Assembly (NCBI GenBank): GCA_947085255.1
Contig: CAMTVQ010000014.1
Location: forward strand, 21,876 to 85,875
Reading direction: 5' to 3'
From: CAMTVQ01 sp947085255
Lineage (GTDB): Bacteria; Bacteroidota; Bacteroidia; Sphingobacteriales; Sphingobacteriaceae
DNA: 64,000 bases
Shown: one piece after another, positions 17,590 through 27,172 of the stretch
Position numbering within the stretch: position 1 is the stretch's first letter
How the letters are laid out: each line of letters starts with the position of its first letter
Notes under the pieces: model-generated
What the model saw: only the letters and a program-made list of their open reading frames with translations
Told to the model about the DNA's origin: nothing
Database searches by the model: none
Program-made: the position numbers and the translations under genes

Positions 17590-18822
17590 TTAATACACTA
17601 CTTTTTGAGTATATACTTTAGTACTTGTTTGTACCGTAACAACGTACAATCCTTTAGCCAAATTACCAGCAACTAACGCTACTGGCTGTGCTAATAGGCT
17701 ACGCGTAGCCATCAATTGCTTGCCAGAAATATCATATAGCCTAACAAGAGCCTCCTCATTTAAAGATGCATTAGCCGTAACAAAAATACCTGCGGCCGAT
17801 GCAAACGTTACAAATTTCCAGTCATCATTATGTGCAGCAATAGCACTCGTGCCAAAACTAAATACAGGTGATTCGTAATTACAGTTTTGAGCATTTATAG
17901 CTGTAAAACTATACTCACCTGCTTGCTTGGCCACATAAAAAGTATCGGTTGCACCTGCAATATTTTGCCCGTTTAGTTTCCACTGTATATTGCCAGCTAA
18001 CCAATTAGCATATAAGGTATCGTTGCTATTTTTAATAAGTGGTTTGCTAATGCCCTCTAACCTATCCGGACGATTGGTAAAAATACCATCGGCACCCATA
18101 CGCATCAGCGTGTACATATCGGTAGTATCATCAATAGTATATACCCAGTACTTAATGTTATTCTCGTGAGCATGATCAATTTCTGATTGCTCAGGTATAC
18201 CACCTGGACCATAGTACTCAATTCCTATAGTAGCTGCATAATCGATATACTGGGTAAAACCAGTGCTAAAAGAAAGCAATAAGCAAGGTATTTCTGGAGC
18301 ATAACCCTTAAGAATAGTTAACTCTTGTGGTAAAAACGATTGTACGATACCTTGACTTTCCATCCCCTTTTCACGAATGATATCGGCTACCTGCTTGGCA
18401 ATTCCCGGCACTTTTAGTTCAAAACAAAATAAGGTATTGTTTGCCTTTACTAAGTCTAATGCTTCTTCAAGCGTAGGGATACGTGTACCAGCAAATTTAT
18501 CACCAAATTTATCCGGAAAACCAGCCTCTAATGCCTGTATTTCTTCTAAAGTATAGCGCGCTGCTGGACCTGTTCCGTTGGTAGTACGATCTACCGTTTC
18601 GTCATGAAGCATAATTGGAACTCTATCTGCTGTAAAAACGATATCGCCTTCTACATAATCTGTACCCACACGAATACACGCCTCAAAAGCAGGTATCGTA
18701 TTTTCTGGAAAGAAGGCCGAAAAACCACGATGTGCTGCTACCGATGGGGCGCAATTTGGCGTTTGAGCAATTGCTTGTTGAACAACTAAAGATAAAATAC
18801 TAAGGAGTAGTGTTTTTTTCAT
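17590..18822 (-). CDS. Secreted glycerophosphodiester phosphodiesterase with T9SS sorting domain
   Basis: 410 residues: signal peptide (1-20), GDPD TIM-barrel (about 25-260), a short Ig-like linker and a C-terminal T9SS type A sorting domain (about 335-410, LVRLYDISGKQLM ... YTQKVVY). Catalytic residues are visible: His31-Arg32 (AHRGF), Glu58 and Asp60 (VEGD), His73 (MLHDE). The family hydrolyses deacylated phospholipid headgroups to glycerol-3-phosphate and an alcohol. The sorting tail implies surface display, so nutrient scavenging is inferred. It has its own terminator. Confidence 0.92.
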   Translation of the reverse strand: MKKTLLLSILSLVVQQAIAQTPNCAPSVAAHRGFSAFFPENTIPAFEACIRVGTDYVEGDIVFTADRVPIMLHDETVDRTTNGTGPAARYTLEEIQALEAGFPDKFGDKFAGTRIPTLEEALDLVKANNTLFCFELKVPGIAKQVADIIREKGMESQGIVQSFLPQELTILKGYAPEIPCLLLSFSTGFTQYIDYAATIGIEYYGPGGIPEQSEIDHAHENNIKYWVYTIDDTTDMYTLMRMGADGIFTNRPDRLEGISKPLIKNSNDTLYANWLAGNIQWKLNGQNIAGATDTFYVAKQAGEYSFTAINAQNCNYESPVFSFGTSAIAAHNDDWKFVTFASAAGIFVTANASLNEEALVRLYDISGKQLMATRSLLAQPVALVAGNLAKGLYVVTVQTSTKVYTQKVVY

Positions 18823-18965
18823 GCGCCAAAATAAAGCATCCTACTTTAACTTAATATTAACTACATATTTCTTCTACTTTACATCGTTGTAATAGCACAG
18901 AAATTTGTACTATTACAACCAGACAACCGTATTATTACGTACTGTTATCGTATTAAATTTTATTT

Positions 18966-19376
18966 ATGAATCGTAACGAGTTTCTCTCTAAATTGGGCAT
19001 TGGTGTAGTATTGGTTTGTGCTGGCAATTGTCTTAGTTCTTGTAGCAAAGACGAAACAGGTGTTCCCGAAAATGTTGATTTTACACTTGATTTAACTGCT
19101 GCCGAAAATCAAAAATTACAAGCCGTTGGTGGCTTTCTGGTACGCAACAAGCTAATTATTGCGAGGACAAATACGACTACCTACGTGGCTCTTTCGGTGG
19201 CATGCACACATGAGGGCACTGAAGTAACTTATCAATCGGGTAATAAACAATTTAATTGCCCAAATCATGGCAGCAATTTTACGACCGACGGCAGCGTAAT
19301 TAATGGTCCTGCGCGTAGAGCGCTCACAAAATACCAAACAACCCTAAACGGAAATAACCTGCGTATTTTTTCCTAA
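18966..19376 (+). CDS. Rieske [2Fe-2S] domain lipoprotein
   Basis: 136 residues. A signal region ends in the lipobox-like LSSC, with Cys26 as lipidation candidate; after it comes a beta-rich Rieske domain. Cluster ligands are Cys80/His82 (CTHEG) and Cys98/His101 (CPNHGS). The short length and lack of other domains suggest an electron-transfer lipoprotein rather than a dioxygenase component. No partner oxidase or cytochrome lies next to it. It is divergent from the GDPD gene. Confidence 0.88.
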   Translation: MNRNEFLSKLGIGVVLVCAGNCLSSCSKDETGVPENVDFTLDLTAAENQKLQAVGGFLVRNKLIIARTNTTTYVALSVACTHEGTEVTYQSGNKQFNCPNHGSNFTTDGSVINGPARRALTKYQTTLNGNNLRIFS

Positions 19377-19417
19377 TACTATTTACCAAAACAGTATCCC
19401 TTTTTAAAAAATGTGGT

Positions 19418-19425
19418 TACTTTTG
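19418..19425 (+). promoter_or_regulatory. Candidate -7 box for the OmpH-like gene
   Basis: TACTTTTG matches TAnnTTTG, 83 bases before the ATG; no -33 TTG is obvious. Confidence 0.33.
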
Positions 19426-19508
19426 GACGTTCAACAAACCGCACTATTTTATTGAATTATGATTAGTAATAGTGAGTTACACCCATTACAAAGACCAAAA
19501 AATAACTA

Positions 19509-20093
19509 ATGAAAAATTTATCCCTTGCAATTAATGGCGTACTTGCTATTGCAGTAGCTATATTATTTTACCTACACTTTTCGGCTCCTGTTTCCAGCAA
19601 TACCACTGTTACGGTAAATACTGACGATGCACCTACTGGCGAACAAATACGCTATGTAAATTCAGATAGCTTGTTGAACAACTTTGTTTTTTACAAGAAC
19701 TTGCGAGAAACCGCCGAGGCAAAACGCGGTAAAGTAGAAAAGGATTTTATCAACAAAAAACAATCTTTTGAACAAGAGGTAATGGCATATCAGCAAGCAG
19801 CGGCTACCATGAGCGATTTGCAACGCCAAACCAAAGAGCAGCAATTGGGCAAAAAACAACAAGAGTTGGCGGTGTATGAGCAAAAACAAACCGACACTAT
19901 TTTAAAAGCGGAACAAAAAGCAACGGATGAGCTGTTTAAGAAAATTAACGATTACCTAAAAGTATACAGCCAAAAGAGTGGAGTGAAAGTAGTGTTGGCT
20001 TACACCAGAGGAAGCGGCATTTTATACGCTTCCGATAGTTTAGATATTACCAAAGAAGTAATTGAGGGGCTAAACAAGGAATACGCTAAATAA
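19509..20093 (+). CDS. OmpH/Skp family periplasmic chaperone
   Basis: 194 residues. An N-terminal hydrophobic segment (about 7-26) acts as signal or anchor; then IRYVNSDSLLNNFVFYKNL, the usual first strand of OmpH proteins, and a long charged coiled coil rich in K, E and Q (about 70-150), ending with the conserved VVLAYTRGSGILYASDSLDIT. Skp-type trimers hold unfolded outer-membrane proteins in the periplasm. It converges with the S4-domain gene; the spacer holds a palindrome pair. Confidence 0.88.
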   Translation: MKNLSLAINGVLAIAVAILFYLHFSAPVSSNTTVTVNTDDAPTGEQIRYVNSDSLLNNFVFYKNLRETAEAKRGKVEKDFINKKQSFEQEVMAYQQAAATMSDLQRQTKEQQLGKKQQELAVYEQKQTDTILKAEQKATDELFKKINDYLKVYSQKSGVKVVLAYTRGSGILYASDSLDITKEVIEGLNKEYAK

Positions 20094-20147
20094 AGGCTTA
20101 AGGCAAAAAGTCATTATACTTACTATCAAGCATAAAATATCGTAAAA

Positions 20148-20213
20148 GTCATTCCGAATTTATTTCGGAATCTCACTTACTCTTTAGAGATGCTGAAATA
20201 AATTCAGCATGAC
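20148..20213. repeat. Head-to-head pair of GTCAT-family palindromes
   Basis: Unit 1 is GTCATTCCGAA-loop-TTCGGAATC; unit 2 is the inverse, ATGCTGAA-loop-TTCAGCATGAC. Each folds alone and the two are roughly inverted copies of one another, like a BIME of REP elements. The pair sits between convergent genes and may act as a bidirectional 3' end. Confidence 0.75.
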
Positions 20214-20268
20214 GACTGATAAAATAAACTTTACACGAATAGGGAGTATACTGGTAACTGGCACCCAA

Positions 20269-20652
20269 CTATTCCCCTCTCAGCTTATCAATATCTCTGC
20301 GTTCTCTTTTTGTAGGTCTTCCAGTACCTCTATCACGTTTTAAAACAGGTGTGGTAAATACCGAACTACCTGCGTTTATATCTGCTACAGGAGTTAAATC
20401 CTCATAATGTTGCTGAGCTGTGGGTGCGTCGGCGCGTTTTTCTAATAAACCCGTTACCTTAACAACTTTACGCTCAATTCCTTTGTGTACGGTGTATATT
20501 TCGCCAATTTTTACAATATGAGCAGGCTTTAATACATTGCTTTCCATTTTTACCTTACTTGCCTTGCAGGCTTCGGTGGCTAAACTACGTGTTTTGTACA
20601 AGCGTATAGCCCAAAGGTATTTATCAATGCGTAATTTTGTATCCTGATTCAT
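20269..20652 (-). CDS. RNA-binding S4 domain protein (Hsp15-like)
   Basis: 127 residues. The S4 domain occupies about 7-70 (LRIDKYLWAIRLYKTRSLAT, VKIGEIYTV), followed by a basic tail ending RDRGTGRPTKRERRDIDKLR. This is the layout of Hsp15 (HslR), which binds free 50S subunits carrying nascent chains; that role is inferred by similarity. It is divergent from dapD with a 55-base gap. Confidence 0.88.
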   Translation of the reverse strand: MNQDTKLRIDKYLWAIRLYKTRSLATEACKASKVKMESNVLKPAHIVKIGEIYTVHKGIERKVVKVTGLLEKRADAPTAQQHYEDLTPVADINAGSSVFTTPVLKRDRGTGRPTKRERRDIDKLRGE

Positions 20653-20707
20653 TCCTCTTGTATCAACAGTTTAAAAGTAGTTTCTTTGCATCAAATCTCA
20701 ACAAAAA

Positions 20708-21526
20708 ATGCTTACCGAATATCAAAAACTCATTGAAAAAGCGTGGGAAGACCGCTCTTTATTAAATTACACAGAATATAAACAAGTGATAGAAAGCGTA
20801 ATCGAACTGCTAGATACAGGCGAATTACGCGTGGCTGAACTTGTATTAAACCGTTGGCATGTAAATGACTGGGTAAAAAAAGCAGTCATTTTATATTTCC
20901 CTATACGTACTATGGAAACGCTGCACGCCGGACCTATGGAGTTTTACGATAAAATGAAACTTAAAAAAGGGTACGAAAAATTAGGCGTACGTGTAGTACC
21001 TCATGGTATTGCTCGTTATGGTGCTTATTTGGCAAAAGGCGTAATTATGATGCCTTCTTTTGTAAATATTGGCGCCTACGTAGATGAAGGCACAATGGTT
21101 GACACTTGGGCTACCGTAGGCAGTTGTGCGCAAATTGGAAAACATGTGCATTTAAGCGGTGGTGTGGGCATTGGCGGTGTATTAGAACCTATACAAGCAG
21201 CTCCCGTAATTATTGAAGATGGTTGTTTTATTGGATCTAGAGCCATTGTAGTAGAGGGTGTACATGTAGAAAAAGAAGCTGTTTTAGGTGCCAATGTAGT
21301 ACTTACTGCTTCTACCAAAATAATTGATGTTTCGCACGGCGAGCCAATAGAATATAAAGGCATTGTGCCTGCACGCTCTGTGGTAATTCCAGGCTCGTAC
21401 ACCAAAAAGTTTCCTGCTGGAGAGTTTCAAGTACCGTGTGCCTTAATTATTGGTAAGCGTAAAGAAAGTACCGACTTAAAAACATCGCTAAATGCGGCAC
21501 TTAGAGAGTACAATGTGGCTGTTTAA
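20708..21526 (+). CDS. dapD: 2,3,4,5-tetrahydropyridine-2,6-dicarboxylate N-succinyltransferase
   Basis: 272 residues, the normal length. The N-terminal helical part is followed by a left-handed beta-helix (about 100-230) with hexapeptide repeats and the DapD segments MMPSFVNIGAYVDEGTMVDT and GGVGIGGVLEP. It transfers a succinyl group in the succinylase branch of lysine/diaminopimelate synthesis, upstream of MurE, which lies in this same window. Its stop codon shares one base with the next start. Confidence 0.97.
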   Translation: MLTEYQKLIEKAWEDRSLLNYTEYKQVIESVIELLDTGELRVAELVLNRWHVNDWVKKAVILYFPIRTMETLHAGPMEFYDKMKLKKGYEKLGVRVVPHGIARYGAYLAKGVIMMPSFVNIGAYVDEGTMVDTWATVGSCAQIGKHVHLSGGVGIGGVLEPIQAAPVIIEDGCFIGSRAIVVEGVHVEKEAVLGANVVLTASTKIIDVSHGEPIEYKGIVPARSVVIPGSYTKKFPAGEFQVPCALIIGKRKESTDLKTSLNAALREYNVAV

Positions 21527-22512
21527 TGGATAAATTTTTAATTATACAAACTGCTTTTATCGGTGATGTAGTATTAGCTACTGCCGTTGCCGAGCATTTG
21601 CATAATTATTACCCAACTGCTCAAATAGATTTTGTGTTGCGCAAAGGCAACGAAAGTTTATTAACTAATCATCCGTTTATAACCAACGTGTGGGTATGGG
21701 ACAAAAAACAAGACAAATACGGTAATTTGTTTAAGGTACTGCTCCAGGTTCGCAGTCAGAAATACAATGCGGTAATTAATTTACAACGCTTTGCAGCTAC
21801 TGGATTGCTTACTGTATTTTCGGGAGCCAAGCGCCGTATTGGTTTTGACAAAAATCCATTGTCTTTTTTGTTTGATAAGCGGATAACGCACAGCATTACT
21901 GCCAAACATGAAATAGACCGTAACCTTGATTTGGTAAAAAGCTTTACGGGCTTTGAACGTACAAAGCCTAAATTGTATCCATCGCCCACCGACTTTAGCA
22001 ACATACAGGCTTACACCAATAAGCCCTACGTGTGTATTGCACCATCCTCGGTGTGGTTTACCAAGCAGTTTCCTGCCGAAAAATGGATAGCTTTTATTCG
22101 TAAAGTTGACCCGAATACTCCCATTTATTTATTAGGAGCTGCTTCCGATACCGATTTATGCGAAAATATTGCCAAGCAATCTGCACACCCAAACGTGCAT
22201 AATTTGTGTGGTAAATTGAGTTTTTTAGAATCGGCAGCCTTAATGCAAGGTGCAATTATGAATTATGTAAACGATTCGGCACCACTGCATTTTGCGTCGG
22301 CTGTAAATGCTCCCGTAACGGCCATTTATTGCTCTACCATTCCTGAATTTGGTTTTGGACCATTATCTGATAATTCCGCTATCGTTCAAACTGCCGTTGA
22401 GTTAAGTTGCCGTCCTTGTGGTTTACATGGAAGAAAAGTGTGCCCCGAAGGCCATTTTAAGTGCGCTACAACCATAGCTACAGAACAACTTGTAGCGCGT
22501 TTAAACAAATAA
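21526..22512 (+). CDS. Glycosyltransferase family 9 (heptosyltransferase-like)
   Basis: 328 residues. The N-terminal LIIQTAFIGDVVLATAVAE and the C-terminal NDSAPLHFASAVNAPVTAIY are the two nucleotide-sugar-binding signatures of GT9. The tail has the cysteine cluster CRPCGLHGRKVCPEGHFKC often seen in these enzymes. GT9 members add heptose to lipopolysaccharide core; the sugar here is not known. It overlaps dapD by one base and precedes the tsaC-like gene by three bases. Confidence 0.9.
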   Translation: MDKFLIIQTAFIGDVVLATAVAEHLHNYYPTAQIDFVLRKGNESLLTNHPFITNVWVWDKKQDKYGNLFKVLLQVRSQKYNAVINLQRFAATGLLTVFSGAKRRIGFDKNPLSFLFDKRITHSITAKHEIDRNLDLVKSFTGFERTKPKLYPSPTDFSNIQAYTNKPYVCIAPSSVWFTKQFPAEKWIAFIRKVDPNTPIYLLGAASDTDLCENIAKQSAHPNVHNLCGKLSFLESAALMQGAIMNYVNDSAPLHFASAVNAPVTAIYCSTIPEFGFGPLSDNSAIVQTAVELSCRPCGLHGRKVCPEGHFKCATTIATEQLVARLNK

Positions 22513-22515
22513 GAT

Positions 22516-23076
22516 ATGAACATCATTATCAACGAAAGCGTTGCTGCGCTAAAAGCAGGTAAAACACTACTCTACCCTACCGACACAGTATGGGGCATTG
22601 GTTGCGATGCTACCAATGAGCAAGCTGTAGCCAAAATTATTGCGCTAAAGCAACGCGACGACAAAAAAAGCTTCATCATTTTATTGGCAAACACCAACGA
22701 TTTGGGGCGCTACGTAAAAGATATACCCGAAATGGCTTGGAGTTTAATAGACTATGCCGAAAAACCACTCACTATTATTTATCCGCAGGCTACAGCGCTA
22801 TTAGCCAAAAATGCGGTAAATGAAGATGGAAGTATTGCTATACGCATTGTGAAAGACGGATTTTGCTACGAACTGATTAAGCAATTCCGTAAACCTATCA
22901 TATCTACATCGGCTAATATCAGTGGGTTTCCATCTCCAACAGACTTTGCTACTATCGACCCAAAAGTAAGCAGTGGTGTAGATTACATCGCAAAAATTAT
23001 TGCTGACGGAACTGGAGAACCTTCGACTATATTAAGATTAGGCATTAACGGCGAAATTGATTTTCTCCGAAAATAA
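22516..23076 (+). CDS. tsaC: L-threonylcarbamoyladenylate synthase
   Basis: 186 residues, a single YrdC/Sua5 domain without the Sua5 C-terminal extension. Signatures are LLYPTDTVWGIGCDATNEQA, KPLTIIYP and STSANISGFPSP. It condenses threonine, bicarbonate and ATP into the TC-AMP used for t6A37 tRNA modification. It follows the GT9 gene by three bases, so dapD, GT9 and tsaC look like one transcript. Confidence 0.93.
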   Translation: MNIIINESVAALKAGKTLLYPTDTVWGIGCDATNEQAVAKIIALKQRDDKKSFIILLANTNDLGRYVKDIPEMAWSLIDYAEKPLTIIYPQATALLAKNAVNEDGSIAIRIVKDGFCYELIKQFRKPIISTSANISGFPSPTDFATIDPKVSSGVDYIAKIIADGTGEPSTILRLGINGEIDFLRK

Positions 23077-23097
23077 GCCTTAAACTAATTCTTGCGC

Positions 23098-23105
23098 TAT
23101 ATTTG
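23098..23105 (+). promoter_or_regulatory. Candidate -7 box for the CCA-adding enzyme gene
   Basis: TATATTTG matches TAnnTTTG and ends 8 bases before the ATG at 23114. It overlaps the alternative GTG at 23105, which argues for the ATG and for a very short leader. Confidence 0.4.
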
Positions 23106-23113
23106 TGCTTTCG

Positions 23114-24511
23114 ATGAAACAGCACCTGCAACATCCCATATTTAATATTATTGCTACCACTGCGCACAAATTAGGCGTAGAAGTGTACGTAATAGGTGGT
23201 TTTGTGCGTGATGCTTTACTAGGTCGTGGATTAAAAAAAGACATTGATTTTGTAGTACTGGGCAATGGAATTGATTTTGCAGAAGCCGTAGGCCAAGCAG
23301 TAAATGAAAAAGTAGCTGTTTTTAAAAACTTCGGTACTGCTATGCTGCGTTACCGCGATATAGAAATTGAATTCGTTGGGGCACGTAAAGAAAGCTATCG
23401 TGCCGATTCGCGCAAACCAATTGTAGAAAACGGAACACTGCAAGACGACCAAAACAGAAGAGATTTTACCATCAATGCATTAGCTATTAGCTTAAATAAA
23501 CATGACTATGGCACCCTAATCGACCCCTTTGATGGGCAAGTTGATTTAGAAAATCGCATTATACGCACTCCGTTAAATCCAGATATTACCTATAGCGACG
23601 ACCCTTTGCGCATGATGCGTGCCATCCGATTTGCGTCGCAATTGGGCTTTACCATTCACCCCGAATCATTAGCAGCTATTGCTAAAAATAAAGAACGCAT
23701 CGCAATTGTGTCTAAAGAACGCATTACCGATGAGTTGAACAAGATTATTTTATCCCCTATTCCATCCACCGGATTTTGCCATTTATTTGATACGGGTTTG
23801 CTACAGCTTATATTTCCGGAGATGGTAAAGCTGTATGGAGTTGATACCATTAACGGCAAAGCGCATAAGGATAATTTTTACCATACGTTGCAGGTATTGG
23901 ATAATATTAGCCTATACACCGAAGATTTGTGGTGGCGTTGGGCTGCTATTTTGCATGATATTGCCAAGCCTGCCACCAAGCGTTTCGACCCTAAGGTAGG
24001 TTGGACATTTCACGGACACGAAGACAGAGGAGCACGCATGGTGCCAAAAATTTTCAACGAACTAAAACTTCCGCAAAACGAAAAAATGAGGTTTGTTCAG
24101 AAGATGGTTCAGCTACACTTACGCCCCATTGTATTGGCGCAAGACATTGTTACCGACTCGGCTATAAGACGATTGCTGGTAGATGCAGGTGAGGATATTG
24201 AAGCCTTGATGACACTTTGCCATGCCGATGTAACGACCAAAAACGAATATAAAATAAAGAAATATCAGCAAAATTTCGAGCTGGTAAAGCAAAAACTAAA
24301 AGACGTAGAGGCCCGCGATAATCTGCGTAATTGGCAGCCTCCCATTACTGGGGAGGATATTATGAAAGCCTATAATTTACCCGCAGGAAAAGAAGTAGGA
24401 CTAATAAAAGCAGTTATACGCGAAGCTATTTTAGAAGGAGAAATTCCAAACGAGCGGGAGGCTGCATTGGCATTGATGCGTAAAAAAGCAGCGGAGTTGG
24501 GCCTGGGTTAG
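23114..24511 (+). CDS. CCA tRNA nucleotidyltransferase/poly(A) polymerase family with HD domain
   Basis: 465 residues from the ATG at 23114 (a GTG three codons earlier is possible but falls in the -7 box). The class II nucleotidyltransferase head has GGFVRDALLGR and the metal-binding DIDFVV pair, then RRDFTINALAI and DDPLRMMRAIRFASQLGF. An HD phosphohydrolase domain follows (ILHDIAKPAT and FHGHED). These enzymes build or repair the tRNA 3' CCA end. The HD domain fits CCA enzymes with added phosphatase activity. Confidence 0.93.
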   Translation: MKQHLQHPIFNIIATTAHKLGVEVYVIGGFVRDALLGRGLKKDIDFVVLGNGIDFAEAVGQAVNEKVAVFKNFGTAMLRYRDIEIEFVGARKESYRADSRKPIVENGTLQDDQNRRDFTINALAISLNKHDYGTLIDPFDGQVDLENRIIRTPLNPDITYSDDPLRMMRAIRFASQLGFTIHPESLAAIAKNKERIAIVSKERITDELNKIILSPIPSTGFCHLFDTGLLQLIFPEMVKLYGVDTINGKAHKDNFYHTLQVLDNISLYTEDLWWRWAAILHDIAKPATKRFDPKVGWTFHGHEDRGARMVPKIFNELKLPQNEKMRFVQKMVQLHLRPIVLAQDIVTDSAIRRLLVDAGEDIEALMTLCHADVTTKNEYKIKKYQQNFELVKQKLKDVEARDNLRNWQPPITGEDIMKAYNLPAGKEVGLIKAVIREAILEGEIPNEREAALALMRKKAAELGLG

Positions 24512-24532
24512 AAACAATTATTATTTACTTTC

Positions 24533-24563
24533 TTGAATATTTTTTGTTTGTTCTATACTTTTG
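24533..24563 (+). promoter_or_regulatory. Candidate Bacteroidota promoter for the T9SS cargo gene
   Basis: TTG at 24533-24535, a 20-base spacer, then TACTTTTG at 24556-24563. This is one of the two best-spaced promoters in the window; the ATG is 31 bases downstream. Confidence 0.55.
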
Positions 24564-24593
24564 TTACATTTGAATATACTAAAACTAAATTCC

Positions 24594-26078
24594 ATGAAAA
24601 GATACATTTACCTCCCAATTATTTCTTGTTTATTAGTTGCCACTACAACTCAGGCACAATTTAGCAAGACACCACTATATAATAATACTCCATCCTATTC
24701 AAATACGGCACCAAATACTCAAAACAAAACCCCTAATGAGTACCTTGGCGAAAACGATGAACTCCACCTTAATATAGATGAAATATACAAATACAAGCCA
24801 GATTCTTTTGCAAGTTATATCCATTTTCCTGATGCTCCAGAACGACCTTACTTTGACGAATACTTTAAAGGGACAATTACATTCACAAACAATAACTTCT
24901 TAGAAGCCGTAACTTGCAAAAACTACGCCCATAAAAGTCTTTATTTTTATGATCAAAATAACCAGCAAATTAAGAAAGAAATATATGGTGGACTTGTTTG
25001 TAAAGATAGCGATCCTATATATGAATTAAACATACTTGATTCTTTGACATATGATGCTCAAGGTTATTTCACAAAATATCATCAAAAAGGGTTTGAAAAT
25101 GGAGGAACAGGTAATTTTGTAACGAACGCTGAATTAATATTTACTAATACAATTAATAACACTGGACTATTAACACGTACGCGAATTGATTATAAAGAAT
25201 ATTATGGTTATAATGGGGAATTGTTTCTTGAAGTAGACTTCAGTTGGAACAACAACACATTAGTTCAAATTGTGCTAAATAACTCAGGAAGAAAATACAG
25301 AGTGAGTAATTTGGTTTGGAACAAATTAGCTACATTCAACAATAAAGATTTTGTAAGAGCTCTTTTATTGCATACAATTCACCAAACGCCTTTTAATGAT
25401 GAATTTATACCAAAGACCCCTAATGCGTTTATTTTAAATTTTGAAGAATCATTAATAGCCTGTACCTATGAGAAGTTAAACTCTGATGAGTCTACTGATG
25501 TAAAGTACAATTGGTCCTATTCAGATTCTGCAAACACAAAGAAGATGCGCTTTGATCAGGTTTATCCTAAGGCAGCTCGAGAATCTCAAGATATACTCAC
25601 ATTCGATAACTTTCAAAATATCGTATCGTATAAACATGAGGTTTACGTGGACGATACCTTAAATAATTATGGTGAAAATTGTTATGATATTAATTATACC
25701 AACAATCGAATTTCAGAAAAACTGCTATACTACAAATCATATTCTCCTCAAAATGGTACCCAAATAGATACTGTATTCAAAACCCACTATTTTTACAATA
25801 CTACATCATCTATAACATCATCAAATAATAACGGTATATCCATTTATCCCAATCCTGCGAAATCAAATCTATTTATCAATATAGGTGATTATGCCACTAC
25901 AACCGCAACTGCTATAACTATTGTAAATAGCATTGGACAAGTAGTCTATCAATTAGAAGAAAAAGCACCAAATCAATCTTTAAAATCTATTGATATAAGC
26001 ACTTTGCCTAAAGGATTATATGTAGTACAAGTAAAAAAGGATAAACACTTTTTTACAAAGAAAGTACTCATTATGTAG
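24594..26078 (+). CDS. Secreted hypothetical protein with T9SS type A sorting domain
   Basis: 494 residues from the ATG at 24594, chosen because it gives a clean signal peptide (MKRYIYLPIISCLLVATTTQAQ) and lies after the promoter; the longer TTG frame starts inside the -7 box. The middle (about 60-400) is rich in Asn, Tyr and beta pattern and I do not recognise it. The last ~80 residues (GISIYPNPAKSNLFINI ... FFTKKVLIM) are a T9SS sorting domain. The gene is more AT-rich than its neighbours, as many surface cargo genes are. A strong terminator follows. Confidence 0.78.
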   Translation: MKRYIYLPIISCLLVATTTQAQFSKTPLYNNTPSYSNTAPNTQNKTPNEYLGENDELHLNIDEIYKYKPDSFASYIHFPDAPERPYFDEYFKGTITFTNNNFLEAVTCKNYAHKSLYFYDQNNQQIKKEIYGGLVCKDSDPIYELNILDSLTYDAQGYFTKYHQKGFENGGTGNFVTNAELIFTNTINNTGLLTRTRIDYKEYYGYNGELFLEVDFSWNNNTLVQIVLNNSGRKYRVSNLVWNKLATFNNKDFVRALLLHTIHQTPFNDEFIPKTPNAFILNFEESLIACTYEKLNSDESTDVKYNWSYSDSANTKKMRFDQVYPKAARESQDILTFDNFQNIVSYKHEVYVDDTLNNYGENCYDINYTNNRISEKLLYYKSYSPQNGTQIDTVFKTHYFYNTTSSITSSNNNGISIYPNPAKSNLFINIGDYATTTATAITIVNSIGQVVYQLEEKAPNQSLKSIDISTLPKGLYVVQVKKDKHFFTKKVLIM

Positions 26079-26096
26079 TTCATTTTAAATTCGCAC

Positions 26097-26130
26097 AAAA
26101 GCCAGTCTTGTAAAAACAAGACTGGCTTTT
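26097..26130 (+). terminator. Intrinsic terminator after the T9SS cargo gene
   Basis: A perfect 14-base stem (26097-26110 with 26117-26130), a 6-base A-rich loop and a T-rich tail, 18 bases past the stop. Confidence 0.88.
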
Positions 26131-26194
26131 TGGTTTATTATGAAAGTTTAAAAAACTTAAATCTTCCTATCCTAAACTCATTATCTTAGCCCCC

Positions 26195-27100
26195 ATGCAA
26201 ACCATACTTATTACAGGCAGCAACGGACTACTTGGTCAAAAACTGATTGACAAGTTGCGTAATACGCCAAACATTACCCTTATTGCTACTTCTAAGGGTG
26301 CTAATCGCCATCCACAAACAAGTGGATATATATACGCTGATTTGGATATTACCAACGAACAAGCAGTACAGGCTATCATCACAAAATACCAACCTACGGC
26401 TATTATTAATACCGCAGCCATGACCAACGTAGATGCTTGCGAAACCGATACAGCCAATTGCACAAAACTAAACGTAGATGCCGTAAATTATTTGCTAACT
26501 GCTTGCAAAACGAGGGGCATTTACTTGGTTCATCTATCTACAGATTTTATTTTTGATGGGGAAAAAGGACCCTATAAAGAAGACGACAAACCCAATCCGC
26601 TTAGTTTTTACGGGCAAAGCAAGTGGGATGCCGAGCAACTATTAATCAATAGCGAATATACTCAATGGGCAATTTTGCGTACCATTATTGTATACGGTGT
26701 TGCGGCTAATATGAGTCGCTCCAACATTATTTTGTGGGCAAAACAAGCCTTAGAGAAAGGTGATAAAATAAACGTGGTTGACGATCAATTTAGGATGCCT
26801 ACCCTCGCCGAAGACTTAGCAGATGCCTGCATACTAGCTGTAAAAAAACAAGCTAAAGGAATTTACAACACTTCGGGTAAAGACTTTATGAGTATTTTAG
26901 AGTTGGTAAATCGCGTAGCCGATTTCTTTGGATTAGATAAAGCACTCATTACCCCATCAAAATCTAATACGCTTAATCAGCCTGCTAAACGTCCACCACG
27001 TACAGGTTTTGTATTAGACAAAGCCATAAACGAATTAGGCTATACACCACGCTCCTTCGAAGAAGGATTGGCAATAGTTAAACAACAACTAAACAACTAA
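26195..27100 (+). CDS. RmlD-like NAD(P)-dependent sugar-nucleotide reductase
   Basis: 301 residues, RmlD substrate-binding/extended SDR type. The Rossmann motif is TGSNGLLGQKL (7-17), NTAAMTNVDACE and LSTDFIFDG are family segments, and the catalytic pair is Tyr139-x3-Lys143 (YGQSK). dTDP-4-dehydrorhamnose reductase is the best-known function, but no rmlA, rmlB or rmlC lies nearby, so the substrate is open. Confidence 0.85.
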   Translation: MQTILITGSNGLLGQKLIDKLRNTPNITLIATSKGANRHPQTSGYIYADLDITNEQAVQAIITKYQPTAIINTAAMTNVDACETDTANCTKLNVDAVNYLLTACKTRGIYLVHLSTDFIFDGEKGPYKEDDKPNPLSFYGQSKWDAEQLLINSEYTQWAILRTIIVYGVAANMSRSNIILWAKQALEKGDKINVVDDQFRMPTLAEDLADACILAVKKQAKGIYNTSGKDFMSILELVNRVADFFGLDKALITPSKSNTLNQPAKRPPRTGFVLDKAINELGYTPRSFEEGLAIVKQQLNN

Positions 27101-27130
27101 GCCAACAAATGATTTGTTGTGTTGTTAAAT

Positions 27131-27170
27131 ACACTCATTCACATATTCATTCACTCAATTAATCAATAAC
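27131..27170. repeat. Degenerate octamer-like tandem words
   Basis: Units such as CACTCATT, CACATATT, CATTCACT and CAATTAAT follow each other with a period near eight, directly before the peroxiredoxin ATG. No promoter box is clear in it. Confidence 0.45.
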
Positions 27171-27172
27171 AC

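Noticed and set aside
24561..24593. Upstream TTG start of the T9SS cargo protein
   Set aside because: It falls inside the -7 box and would bury the signal peptide.
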